IMG/VR virus record: IMGVR_UViG_3300032282_002683
Span: 1-23,754 of that record
DNA length: 23,754 nucleotides
Reading direction: 5' to 3' (one strand)
DNA from: a virus
In this document: piece by piece, positions 11,404 through 20,593 of the stretch
How positions within the stretch are numbered: the stretch's first letter is position 1
Layout of the letters: each line of letters opens with the position of its first letter
Position numbers and translations under genes: made by a program
Notes under the pieces: model-generated
What the model was told of the DNA's origin: nothing
Databases searched by the model: none
The model's input: only the letters and a program-made list of their open reading frames with translations

Positions 11404-13302
11404 ATGCTTAAACAGCAGGACAGTCTCCATCTACGATTGGCAGCAGGTAAAACTTTGGATTCTACTGAATCTAAGTCCAGGTTGCTTGAGATGATTGCTA
11501 AGGGTTTCTCTGTTGAGGATGCCTGTAAGTCTGTTGGCAAGTCCAGCAAGACGTTTTATTATTATACTAAGTCTGACCCAGATTTTGACCGTGAAGTTAA
11601 ACTTGTTCGCGCCCTTAAAGCCAGGGGTGGTCAGATTTCTGATGCTGATAAGGCTATGACGTTTAGGGATTTTCGTAAAGAGTTTATGAAGTCTGAGACG
11701 TTTGCTCATCAGCAGAACGTTATTGACCTTATTGAGAATCGTCCTCCTTCTTGGTTGCATCCTTCTATGATGTATGAGAAGGGCACTGACCAGTATGTGT
11801 TGGTCAATATGCCACCTGAGCACGCTAAGTCAATGACAGTGTCTATTGATTATATTACTTACAGAATTTGTGTTGACCCTAATGTTCGCATTAAGGTTGT
11901 TTCTAAAACCCAGCAGATGGCTAAAGAGTTTCTTTATGCTGTCAAGCAAAGGTTGACTTCCCCGTTTTATATTGACTTACAACGCAGGTTTGCACCAGCT
12001 GACGGCTTTAAAGCCACGGCTGATAAGTGGACTCAGGACGCAATTTATATTGAACGAGAGTCCGGCGAAAAAGACCCAACGTTACAGGCTCTTGGTATTG
12101 GTGGGCAAATCTATGGTGCCCGTGCTGACTTGATTATTCTTGATGACTGTGTGACTTTGTCTAATGTTGGCGAATACGAGAAACAGATTCGTTGGATTCA
12201 ACAGGAAGTTTTGACACGTATTGGTCCTACCGGTAAGTTGCTGATTGTTGGTACACGGGTTGACCCTATTGATATGTACCGTGAGCTTCGTAACAATGAC
12301 AGGTATCCTGAAGGTAAGTCTCCTTGGACTTATATGGCTATGCCTGCGGTTTTGGAGTTTGATGAAACACCTGAGAATTGGATTACTCTTTGGCCTCGCT
12401 CTGATAAGCCTTGGTCTGGTGACCCTGTTGAGCCTGATAAGGACGGTTTCTTCCCTAGATGGGATGGAACTAGATTAAGACAACGCCGTAGTGTTTTGGA
12501 TTCCAGAACGTGGGCAATGGTTTACCAGCAACAGGATGTTGAGTCTGAAGCTATTTTTTCTCCTGAACTTGTTCGTGCCGCTGCTAATGGTATGAGAGGT
12601 TGTGGTCCACTTGTTCCAGGCGCTCCTGGTTACCCTAATGATACTTCTGGTTTTTACACCGTTTGTTCTATGGACCCTGCTATGTCGGGTGACACTTTCA
12701 CAGTGGCTATTTCTGGTGACAGGTCTACTAAGAAGCGTTATCTTCTTGATGCTTCTAGGATGCCTGCTCCTACTCCTCAGCGTATAAGGGAAATAATTTT
12801 TACTTGGACAGAGAAATATAAACCTTCTGTTTGGGTTATTGAAAAAAACGCTTTCCAGTTGTTCCTTACTAGAGATGAAGAGATTAATGCTTTCCTTCAG
12901 TCAAGAGGAATCCGTTTGGTTCAACATTACACGGGTGTTAACAAGATGGACCTTGAATATGGTGTTGCTTCCCTTGCTCCTCTTTTTGGTTCTTTTGGTC
13001 CTGATGGTAAACCGGCTAAGAATGCTCTTATTGAATTGCCGAGACCAGAGTCTGAAGGCGTTAAAGCACTTATTGAACAACTGATTACTTGGTCTCCTAG
13101 TACTAAAAATAAGCAAGATGGTCCTATGGCTTTGTGGTTTGCTGAAACACAGTTAAGGGATTATGTTAACCAGTCCGGTTCTTACGGACATAGTTGGGTT
13201 AAGAACCCATTTGCAACACCTAATGCGCTTGCACAGCGCAAGGTTGTTGATTTAGAAGAATATGCAAGACAATCAAAACAAGCCAACATTCGTTGGATGT
13301 AA
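11404..13302 (+). CDS. terL: Terminase large subunit with N-terminal HTH domain
   Basis: 632 residues. Residues about 24-70 form an HTH like that of small terminase subunits (LLEMIAKGFSVEDACKSVG...). Then comes the packaging ATPase: Walker A-like PPEHAKS (137-143) and Walker B LIILDDC (243-249). The nuclease follows: CSMDPAMSGD with Asp424 and VIEKNAF with Glu480. It pumps DNA into the prohead and cuts it. AGAGGAG lies 11 bases before the ATG, a slightly long spacing. No separate small terminase gene is visible nearby, so the N-terminal HTH may contribute to DNA recognition. It starts the rightward virion module. Confidence 0.93.
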   Translation: MLKQQDSLHLRLAAGKTLDSTESKSRLLEMIAKGFSVEDACKSVGKSSKTFYYYTKSDPDFDREVKLVRALKARGGQISDADKAMTFRDFRKEFMKSETFAHQQNVIDLIENRPPSWLHPSMMYEKGTDQYVLVNMPPEHAKSMTVSIDYITYRICVDPNVRIKVVSKTQQMAKEFLYAVKQRLTSPFYIDLQRRFAPADGFKATADKWTQDAIYIERESGEKDPTLQALGIGGQIYGARADLIILDDCVTLSNVGEYEKQIRWIQQEVLTRIGPTGKLLIVGTRVDPIDMYRELRNNDRYPEGKSPWTYMAMPAVLEFDETPENWITLWPRSDKPWSGDPVEPDKDGFFPRWDGTRLRQRRSVLDSRTWAMVYQQQDVESEAIFSPELVRAAANGMRGCGPLVPGAPGYPNDTSGFYTVCSMDPAMSGDTFTVAISGDRSTKKRYLLDASRMPAPTPQRIREIIFTWTEKYKPSVWVIEKNAFQLFLTRDEEINAFLQSRGIRLVQHYTGVNKMDLEYGVASLAPLFGSFGPDGKPAKNALIELPRPESEGVKALIEQLITWSPSTKNKQDGPMALWFAETQLRDYVNQSGSYGHSWVKNPFATPNALAQRKVVDLEEYARQSKQANIRWM

Positions 13303-13311
13303 AGGATTAAT

Positions 13312-15138
13312 GTGGCAAGAGACATAAAAGATATTGCGAACGCAGTACAACAACTGCGCCGTAAATACTCTGACCGCGATGCTAGATGGGCTGACGTACT
13401 TGAAGTACGTAAAGGCAACATCAACCGCGTTTTCCCAGGATTGTTCCCTGACGAATACCCTAAGCCAATGGTGGCTAACTTCATTGACGTGGCAGCACGT
13501 GATATTTCTGAAGTTATAGCACCATTACCTAATATCAGTTGTTCTGCAACTAATTCAATTTCTGACCGTGCCCGTAGCAAAGCTGACAAGCGCACAATGA
13601 TTGCTGCCGGTTACCGTGACCAGTCTCGTTTGCAAACACAAATGTACACCGGTGCTGACCGTTATATTACTTTTGGTGCTCTTCCTATTATTATTGAAGC
13701 AGACTACGAAGATAAGATGCCTAAGATTAGGATTGATAATCCTTACAACTCTTACCCAGAATTTGACCGTTTTGGTCGTCTACTTTCTTACAGCAAACGT
13801 TATCTGAAACCTGTTGCTGATTTATGTCGTGATTTTCCTGAACACGAATCTGCTATCCGTGGTCCAATGGAATCTTCTCAATCTCAAAGACCACTTGAAC
13901 TTATCCGCTACCAAGATAAGAACGAAACTGTTTTATTCTTACCTGAACGCGGTTCATACATTTTAGGTCGCACACCTAACCTTATGGGTAAACTTATGGT
14001 TGTGTTCGCTGTTCGTCCCGGTGTTGATTCTGATGATGACCAACGCGGACAATTTGATGATGTTCTTTGGGTACAAGTAGCACGTTCACGTTTTGCTACT
14101 CTTTCACTTGAGGCGGCACAAAAATCTGTTCAGGCACCGTTTGCGTTGCCAGCAGATGTTAACGTCCTAGAAATTGGACCTGACGCAACTATACGTTCAG
14201 CATCTCCAGAAAAGATTAGACGTGTTGATTTAAATGTGCCCCCTGGATTATTTCAAGAATCTGCTTCACTTGACCAAGAAATGCGTATGGGTTCACGTTA
14301 CCCTGAAGGTCGCCAAGGCGTAAGCCAAGGCAGCATTGTTACAGGTCGTGGTGTTGAAGCCCTTATGGGTGGATTTGACACACAAGTTAAAACTGCTCAA
14401 GCCATTCTTGCTCAAGCATTAAAAGAAGTTTTTGCTCTTTGCTTTGAAATGGACGATAAACTTTTCGGTACTCACGAAAAGACGGTACGCGGCGTTGACG
14501 CCGGTGCACCGTATGAAATCACATATACAGCTGGCAAGGATATTGCTGGCGAATATATGGTTGATGTCACCTATGGACTGATGGCCGGATTAAACCCCAA
14601 CCAGGCTTTGGTATTCGGACTCCAAGCGCGAGGAGACCAATTAATCTCACGTGACTTCCTCCGCCGTCAGATGCCTTGGGAAATCAACATTTCACAAGAA
14701 GAAGAAAAAATTGAAATTGAAAAACTGCGTGATTCTTTAGTTGCCGCTATGGCAGCTTACGCTCAAGCAATACCTTCCCTTGTTACACAAGGTCAGGATG
14801 CTGGTGAAATTCTTTCACGTATAGCAGCAGTTATTAAAGGTCGCCAACAAGGTGACCCTATAGAGCAGGTAATCGCGCAAGCGTTTACCCCTCAAGCACT
14901 ACCTTCTGCTGAGGCTGTACCTCCTGGTATGGAACAACCCGTCCCCGGTTCCTCAGGGCAGGTTCCCTCTGGTGGTGCTTCAGGTTTGAGTGCCGCTACA
15001 GGCGGTCCTCGTGGTGTTGCCCCTGGCCAAATAGGTCAAGGTGGTAGACCACCAATTCAAAACTTGCTGGCCGGATTAACAGGTCAAGGCAAGCCGACAC
15101 TGTCAAGCAGTGTCACACGTATGGTACCAGCCGGCTAA
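13312..15138 (+). CDS. Portal protein
   Basis: 608 residues from a GTG at 13312 with AAAGGA five bases upstream. It lies directly after the terminase and has the portal's usual size. The N-terminus has basic helices (AVQQLRRKYSDRDARW) and the middle includes ITFGALPIIIEADYEDKMPKI and NPYNSYPEFDRFGRLL, as in actinophage portals. The last 100 residues are Pro/Gly/Gln-rich and likely disordered. The portal dodecamer forms the DNA gate and docks the terminase and the tail. Confidence 0.82.
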   Translation: MARDIKDIANAVQQLRRKYSDRDARWADVLEVRKGNINRVFPGLFPDEYPKPMVANFIDVAARDISEVIAPLPNISCSATNSISDRARSKADKRTMIAAGYRDQSRLQTQMYTGADRYITFGALPIIIEADYEDKMPKIRIDNPYNSYPEFDRFGRLLSYSKRYLKPVADLCRDFPEHESAIRGPMESSQSQRPLELIRYQDKNETVLFLPERGSYILGRTPNLMGKLMVVFAVRPGVDSDDDQRGQFDDVLWVQVARSRFATLSLEAAQKSVQAPFALPADVNVLEIGPDATIRSASPEKIRRVDLNVPPGLFQESASLDQEMRMGSRYPEGRQGVSQGSIVTGRGVEALMGGFDTQVKTAQAILAQALKEVFALCFEMDDKLFGTHEKTVRGVDAGAPYEITYTAGKDIAGEYMVDVTYGLMAGLNPNQALVFGLQARGDQLISRDFLRRQMPWEINISQEEEKIEIEKLRDSLVAAMAAYAQAIPSLVTQGQDAGEILSRIAAVIKGRQQGDPIEQVIAQAFTPQALPSAEAVPPGMEQPVPGSSGQVPSGGASGLSAATGGPRGVAPGQIGQGGRPPIQNLLAGLTGQGKPTLSSSVTRMVPAG

Positions 15139-15150
15139 AAGGAGAAAAAA

Positions 15151-15333
15151 ATGGCATTCGGTATGAATAAGAAAGTAGCCTTACAAGGCTCAATGGGTAA
15201 GGCAAATATGCAACCAGTTAAAAAATCTGGAACCCCATCAGGAGTTAAAAGTCCTGGTAAAAGCACTATGAACTTCAGCAAAGACCCTTCAGGTACTCGC
15301 GGCGGTTCAGCACCAAAACACGCAAGCAACTAA
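15151..15333 (+). CDS. Small basic protein after the portal, 60 residues
   Basis: 60 residues with an ideal AAAAGGAG six bases before the ATG. It is rich in Lys, Gly, Ser and Pro with few hydrophobics, so probably disordered and positively charged. Location in the virion module and strong ribosome site suggest high expression; it may bind DNA or be a minor head component. Family not recognised. Confidence 0.7.
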   Translation: MAFGMNKKVALQGSMGKANMQPVKKSGTPSGVKSPGKSTMNFSKDPSGTRGGSAPKHASN

Positions 15334-15356
15334 CTAAATCTTTAGGAGAGTGAACT

Positions 15357-15803
15357 ATGGCAAGAGGTGGATATAGGAAACCAACGAATCCTGCACCCGT
15401 TTCAGGTCCAGGTTCACTCTCACAAAGAACAGACGGTGGGCCAGCCGATACACAGGCCGCACGCTACATTTCAGGACTCCCATACGGAGAAGGGCAAGAT
15501 ATGATGAACATTCAACAATCTGCCCCTATGGCTGCTGCTCCGAGCATTGAACAATCAAATATGCCTACGGGCCTCGCTTCAGCGGCAGCCTCACCTATTA
15601 TTCCTTTAAACTCACCTACACAAATGCCTGACCAACCAATCACTTTTGGTTCTAATTATGGTCCAGGACCGGGACCAAGTGTGTTAGGATTAAGTTCCCC
15701 TGGTGAAAGAACCGTTTCACAAATACTTTCAGAACTTGCACAATATGACACAACAGGCGAAGTTAATGCTTTGCGTGAAAGAGCAGAACTTGGTGGATTC
15801 TAG
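15357..15803 (+). CDS. Conserved actinophage virion-module protein (MARGGYR type)
   Basis: 148 residues with AGGAGAG upstream. It opens MARGGYRKPTNPAPVSGPG, followed by SQRTDGGPADTQ and GLPYGEGQDM. This Gly/Pro-rich pattern recurs in actinophage proteins encoded beside the portal. The middle is low complexity and the end is a short helix (VSQILSELAQYDTTGEVNALRERAELGGF). Its role is unknown, possibly minor head or assembly. It overlaps the giant gene by one base. Confidence 0.68.
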   Translation: MARGGYRKPTNPAPVSGPGSLSQRTDGGPADTQAARYISGLPYGEGQDMMNIQQSAPMAAAPSIEQSNMPTGLASAAASPIIPLNSPTQMPDQPITFGSNYGPGPGPSVLGLSSPGERTVSQILSELAQYDTTGEVNALRERAELGGF

Positions 15804-18800
15804 TGGCATCTAACAATGACCCAATACTAGATGCTTCTAAAGAACTTTACGCTGCATCAAAAACAATTTCTCTTGCTCCAAGAGAGAAACAAAAACTTGA
15901 TGGTTTTGCTATGCTTGTCAACAAAAATCGTGAACTTCTTAGCATCCCTGAACAAGATGCACGTCAAGAGTATTTAAAGCTTGACGAAAACTTACAAAGT
16001 ACTTTAAAACAATTTAATCCTGATGCTAAATTTGCTCAAGAACCAGATAGTTCTATTTTTGGTAATATCAAAAAAAACGTTGTTTCACCTGTTTTAGATA
16101 ACCTTTCAAAATACAGTAGCCGTTTAACTGAACCTTATCGTGCTGCTAGAGTTAAAATGGTTGATAATGTTTCTTGGGATAAAGCTTGGGAAATGGCACG
16201 TGACGGTAATTCTCTTTTTGACAAACAACGTGAACTAAAAATTGACAATTATTATGATTCTCCTGTAGCTAAAATTGCTAAACAAATTTCTACAGGTAAA
16301 ACTATTGGTGAAGTTTTAAGCACACTTACTACACCTGAAGAAATTGATGCTATGCGCCGTATGCTTGAAGGGGATAAAACCTTTCAAAACGCTATAGCAG
16401 ATTATGATACAGCCAAGATTTCTCTTGGCCGTGATTTGTTTTATGAAGCATTCAGTATTGACGCAGGTGATTTTGGTGCTAATCGTAAAGCATTTAATGT
16501 TTTTTCTGGTGCCGCTGATTTAGCAACACAAATTGCTTTTGACCCAACAACATACATTCCTGTTGCCGGTCAAGGATATAAGATTGCTCAGTTAAGTATT
16601 CTTAAAATTGCTGGCGATGCAGCTAAAGTTGAAAAAGCATTTAATGCTCCTTTAGTTGGTAAAGCTGTTAATAACTTTTTTGACACTGTTGGTCCTGAAA
16701 TTAAAAAGTTTGCTGAAGGTGATAAAGCCCAACAAACTGAAGCTTTTAGTAAACTTACCCGTTTCTTTGGTAAAGACATATCCCTTGAAGGTATTAACGA
16801 TTTAGCTAAAAATCAAGTTTATGATGCTGTTAGCGCTAAAAAGTTTTTGTCAGAATCAGATAACGCTATGTCACTTGTCAATGGTAAATTTACTGGTGCG
16901 TTTCCAACTCTTCCTACTTATGGTGTTGTTCGCCAACTTAAAGATACTTTAAAAGAATCTGTTGTTTCAGCTGTTGGTATTAACAAAATTAAACCCGTTA
17001 AAGGTTTTGATATTGAAGGTACAAGTATTCTTTCTATGCTTGATAATGCTGTTAATTTATTAAAAACTGGTGACATTAATGGTATCCAAGAACTTAAAGG
17101 AATTATTAAAGATTCTCAAACAGTTGCAGGTAAGTTTGCTAAAAACTGGGAAATAGCACCTGGTTTTAAAACTCTTAAAATTGGTAAAAAACTTACTGAA
17201 GACGGTAAAGTAATTGATGAAGGTTTACGTTCAACTAGAGATGTTGTAGCACTTGCACGTGTTGCTGGTTTTTCACGTCCTATGGCTGACGAAATTGGTA
17301 CTTTGTGGGCTAAAGCAAATGAAGGCCAACGCATTAAGATGCGTGACGGAATCGTTGCAACTATGGCTCATACTATGGGTTTATCTTCTACTGATAGTGG
17401 TCGTCAAGTTCTTGAACGCACTCTTGGTATTCTAAAAAATGAATTATATGCTACTCCTTTAAAAGTTAATAAAGGTCTTCTTGATTCTCTTGGTTCACAA
17501 AGTAGTTTACTTAAAGAAGTTTTTAACCTTTCAGATGAAGCAATTACTGCTGGTGACAATATAACTATTGATGCTTCAGCTGCTAATGGTGCTCCTCGCG
17601 CTGTTGCTTTGTATCAACTTGCTGATGAATTATCTATTCCACCTATTCACGAATGGTATCGTGAAGCGTACAAAACAAAAAACTGGGTTATTAAATCTTT
17701 AGGTGCAACTTTTAACAGCAGAATTTCACAAGGCCTTGTAGATACTTGGTCATTTTTAACTCTTCTTCCACGTCTTGGTGTTCGTTCCGTTATTGAAGAA
17801 GCAATGGTTTATGGTCTTGTTGCTCCTGTAAAAGCTATGACCGCTTTGTTTACTGATGGTTTTAATGCTTCTCGTTCTATGAGACGTGTTTTACAAACTG
17901 TTGATGGTCAGAAAAAAGGTTGGTTTGATGCTGGCCGTCTTTCTATACCTATGAACGCTTGGTACAACTTGTTTCAAAAAGGTATCACTAAAGAATTAAA
18001 GATTGCTGCTGCTGAAGGTAAACCTATTCCTGAACTTATGGCTATAGCTATGATGGGTTCACGTAATCGTTTACCTAATGTTTCTGTTAAACGTCACGCA
18101 GACCAAGCAAGCCAATTTGTTAAATACAGTTACGGTTCTAAACTTATGGAAGATGTTTCCGTTGGCGCTTCTCAAGGTCAACGTTTAGACCAACTTTCTA
18201 CTAAAGGTTATGGCAGCCCTGTTGCTATTGCTAAACAATATGGCGATGTTGTTAAATGGAATGTTAAGTTTAAAGAAACATTAGAACAACAAAAACCTTA
18301 TGGTGATTTTGTTAAAATATCTGTTCCAGATGTTCCTGCTTATAGCAATGCGTATTACATAAATTTAACACAAGATATTTTAAAAGCAGTTGACGGCAAC
18401 GGCGAAGTTGGTAAAATAGCTATAAGGTATATGGACGATGCTGATACCGCTATTGCTAAAATGGTTGAATATCTTGACGCTCACCCTAATGTTGCTAAAA
18501 GATTTGCTAATGCTTACAGCGAAGAATCCATTGACCATACTCGTTTAGCATTTAGTATGTATTTAAAATCTTCTGAACTGTTTCGCAATGCTGATAATGC
18601 TATAAGTGAAGACTTATTAAACCTTGTTCGCAAAAAAGTTGTTAAAGAAGATGGAACATCTGAAATAGTTCTTGACGCATATCTTGATGTAGATGAGTTA
18701 GTTAAATTAGATAAATCAAAACTTCCTGCAACAATACTTGGTCAACAATATGTTCCAGTAGCATACAATCAACAAGGGTTTATTAAAGCAATTGTTGAAA

Positions 18801-20593
18801 AAGGCTATACTTGGATGGACCGTCAAGTAGCAACAATGTCACGTGAACCTTTGTTTCACGCAAACTACTTTTTTTACAGAGATAAGTTAACTAGAATAGA
18901 AGATTTAAAGTACCAACAACTTAAAGCAAAAGGTTTAAGTGACGAAGCAGCAAAAAACATTTCTGAAAAGTACGCAACAGAGATGGCAACAGAGTTATCG
19001 GTAAAACGTACTCTTGATTTTGTTGATAATCCTAACGTTAGAACTAACTTTGCTTGGTCTATGAGAAACTTTGCACGTTTTTATCGTGCAACAGAAGACT
19101 TCTATCGCCGTGTTTACCGTATGACTGTTAAAAATCCACAATCTATTGTTCGTTTACGTTTAGCATCAGATGGTTTAGACCATTCAGGGTTCATTCATAC
19201 TGATGATAATGGCGATAAGTATTTTGTTTTTCCAACTGATGATATTTTAACTGCCGTTATTGCCCCTGTAACAAAATTGTTAACTGGTAAAAGTTTACAA
19301 ACACCTATGCCTTTACAATTTACCTATAAAGTTAAAATGCTTACACCTTCTTTAGACCCGCAATCTTCTATTCCTACTCTTTCTGGTCCTTTGTCTGGTA
19401 TTTCTATGATGGCTTTGCAAAGACTTATGCCTAATTTTATGGGTCCTGTTAAAGACCGTGTACTTAGTACAGCACTTGGTTCTCGTTCTGCTAATGCTCG
19501 TTGGACTGATGTTATTCTTCCTTCTAACGTTCGCCGTGCTGTTGATGCTTTAAATCAAGATGAGCGTGATTCACAGTTTGCTTCCGCTGCACGTAAAGCT
19601 ATTGTTTATATGGCAGCAAATAAACAACAATTACCTCTTAATGCTACTGAAGAACAAAAACTTGCATACCGTCAAAAAATTGAAGGTATTGCCGCTAACA
19701 TTGTTGTTACTCGTTTCTTTCTTGGTTTAGTTTCTCCTGTATCTCCACAAATAGGTTTTGGTAAAGACATACCAGATTATTTAAAAGATGCTGGTAATGT
19801 TAACTTTAAAGCAGAGTTTAATAAACTTGTTAATGAGGTTGCCGCAACAGGTGAACCTGATGCTTATAACATTGCTTTGCAAAAATGGTCTGCTGTTAAC
19901 CCAGGTTTATTAGCTTATACTATTGGTGAAACTGATGCTAATAAAATTGCTACTATTAAGAAAACCAAACAAGCTGCTGATTGGGTTCGTTCAAATCGTG
20001 ACCTTATTCAAAAGTATCCTGAGGGTTCAGGGTTCTTTATTCCTTACACTGGTGATTTTAATTTTGATGATTACACTTTCTTAAAACGTGAAGGTTATAC
20101 TGAGTCTGTTCCTGTTGAGGATTTCTTAAAGCGTGTAACTGTTGCTCAAGACAAAGAAGCATATTACGATTTAAAGAAAACTTTTGATGACAAATTAGAA
20201 GCAACTGGTTCTCCTTCTTTGAAAGCAAATATTCGTGACCAATGGTCAAAAGTTAAAGAAGATTTCTTAGTTGATAAACCTTTACTTGTTCAAGATATGG
20301 AAACAAGGCAAAGTGCTCAACAAGTTAAAAATTCTTTGAATGACCTTCGTTCTATGATTTCTTCTGGTGAAGCACCAAATACTGGTTTAACTCGTAAGTA
20401 TAATGATATGATTACTATTTACGATAAAGCTCAAAGTGTGTTAGATGTTTTGACAAGCAATACTAAAGTTCAACGTAATCAACGTGAGATTATTCGTCAA
20501 CGTGCATATCAACAAATTCAAGATATTTCAGCTGGTGACCCTCAAGCGGAAATGGCTGTTCGTGTTCTATTTACTAGGTTATTAGGAGTTTAA
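15803..20593 (+). CDS. Giant virion-associated protein, 1596 residues
   Basis: Starts at GTG 15803, overlapping the previous stop. At 1596 residues it is by far the largest product. It is mostly helical and contains FDPTTYIPVAG near residue 246 and an aromatic/basic stretch FARFYRATEDFYRRVYRM near 1084. No enzyme motif is seen. Its size, place between portal and scaffold, and absence of tail-type repeats suggest an internal or ejection protein of a podovirus-like particle. A non-enzymatic minor structural role is equally possible. Long runs of T/A-ending codons (GTT, CTT, AAA, GCT) show the AT-rich style of this arm. Confidence 0.55.
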   Translation: MASNNDPILDASKELYAASKTISLAPREKQKLDGFAMLVNKNRELLSIPEQDARQEYLKLDENLQSTLKQFNPDAKFAQEPDSSIFGNIKKNVVSPVLDNLSKYSSRLTEPYRAARVKMVDNVSWDKAWEMARDGNSLFDKQRELKIDNYYDSPVAKIAKQISTGKTIGEVLSTLTTPEEIDAMRRMLEGDKTFQNAIADYDTAKISLGRDLFYEAFSIDAGDFGANRKAFNVFSGAADLATQIAFDPTTYIPVAGQGYKIAQLSILKIAGDAAKVEKAFNAPLVGKAVNNFFDTVGPEIKKFAEGDKAQQTEAFSKLTRFFGKDISLEGINDLAKNQVYDAVSAKKFLSESDNAMSLVNGKFTGAFPTLPTYGVVRQLKDTLKESVVSAVGINKIKPVKGFDIEGTSILSMLDNAVNLLKTGDINGIQELKGIIKDSQTVAGKFAKNWEIAPGFKTLKIGKKLTEDGKVIDEGLRSTRDVVALARVAGFSRPMADEIGTLWAKANEGQRIKMRDGIVATMAHTMGLSSTDSGRQVLERTLGILKNELYATPLKVNKGLLDSLGSQSSLLKEVFNLSDEAITAGDNITIDASAANGAPRAVALYQLADELSIPPIHEWYREAYKTKNWVIKSLGATFNSRISQGLVDTWSFLTLLPRLGVRSVIEEAMVYGLVAPVKAMTALFTDGFNASRSMRRVLQTVDGQKKGWFDAGRLSIPMNAWYNLFQKGITKELKIAAAEGKPIPELMAIAMMGSRNRLPNVSVKRHADQASQFVKYSYGSKLMEDVSVGASQGQRLDQLSTKGYGSPVAIAKQYGDVVKWNVKFKETLEQQKPYGDFVKISVPDVPAYSNAYYINLTQDILKAVDGNGEVGKIAIRYMDDADTAIAKMVEYLDAHPNVAKRFANAYSEESIDHTRLAFSMYLKSSELFRNADNAISEDLLNLVRKKVVKEDGTSEIVLDAYLDVDELVKLDKSKLPATILGQQYVPVAYNQQGFIKAIVEKGYTWMDRQVATMSREPLFHANYFFYRDKLTRIEDLKYQQLKAKGLSDEAAKNISEKYATEMATELSVKRTLDFVDNPNVRTNFAWSMRNFARFYRATEDFYRRVYRMTVKNPQSIVRLRLASDGLDHSGFIHTDDNGDKYFVFPTDDILTAVIAPVTKLLTGKSLQTPMPLQFTYKVKMLTPSLDPQSSIPTLSGPLSGISMMALQRLMPNFMGPVKDRVLSTALGSRSANARWTDVILPSNVRRAVDALNQDERDSQFASAARKAIVYMAANKQQLPLNATEEQKLAYRQKIEGIAANIVVTRFFLGLVSPVSPQIGFGKDIPDYLKDAGNVNFKAEFNKLVNEVAATGEPDAYNIALQKWSAVNPGLLAYTIGETDANKIATIKKTKQAADWVRSNRDLIQKYPEGSGFFIPYTGDFNFDDYTFLKREGYTESVPVEDFLKRVTVAQDKEAYYDLKKTFDDKLEATGSPSLKANIRDQWSKVKEDFLVDKPLLVQDMETRQSAQQVKNSLNDLRSMISSGEAPNTGLTRKYNDMITIYDKAQSVLDVLTSNTKVQRNQREIIRQRAYQQIQDISAGDPQAEMAVRVLFTRLLGV

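Noticed and set aside
11431-11823. 130-codon minus-strand frame in the terminase
   Set aside because: It is opposite the HTH and ATPase part of terL and shows no start signal or recognisable protein features.
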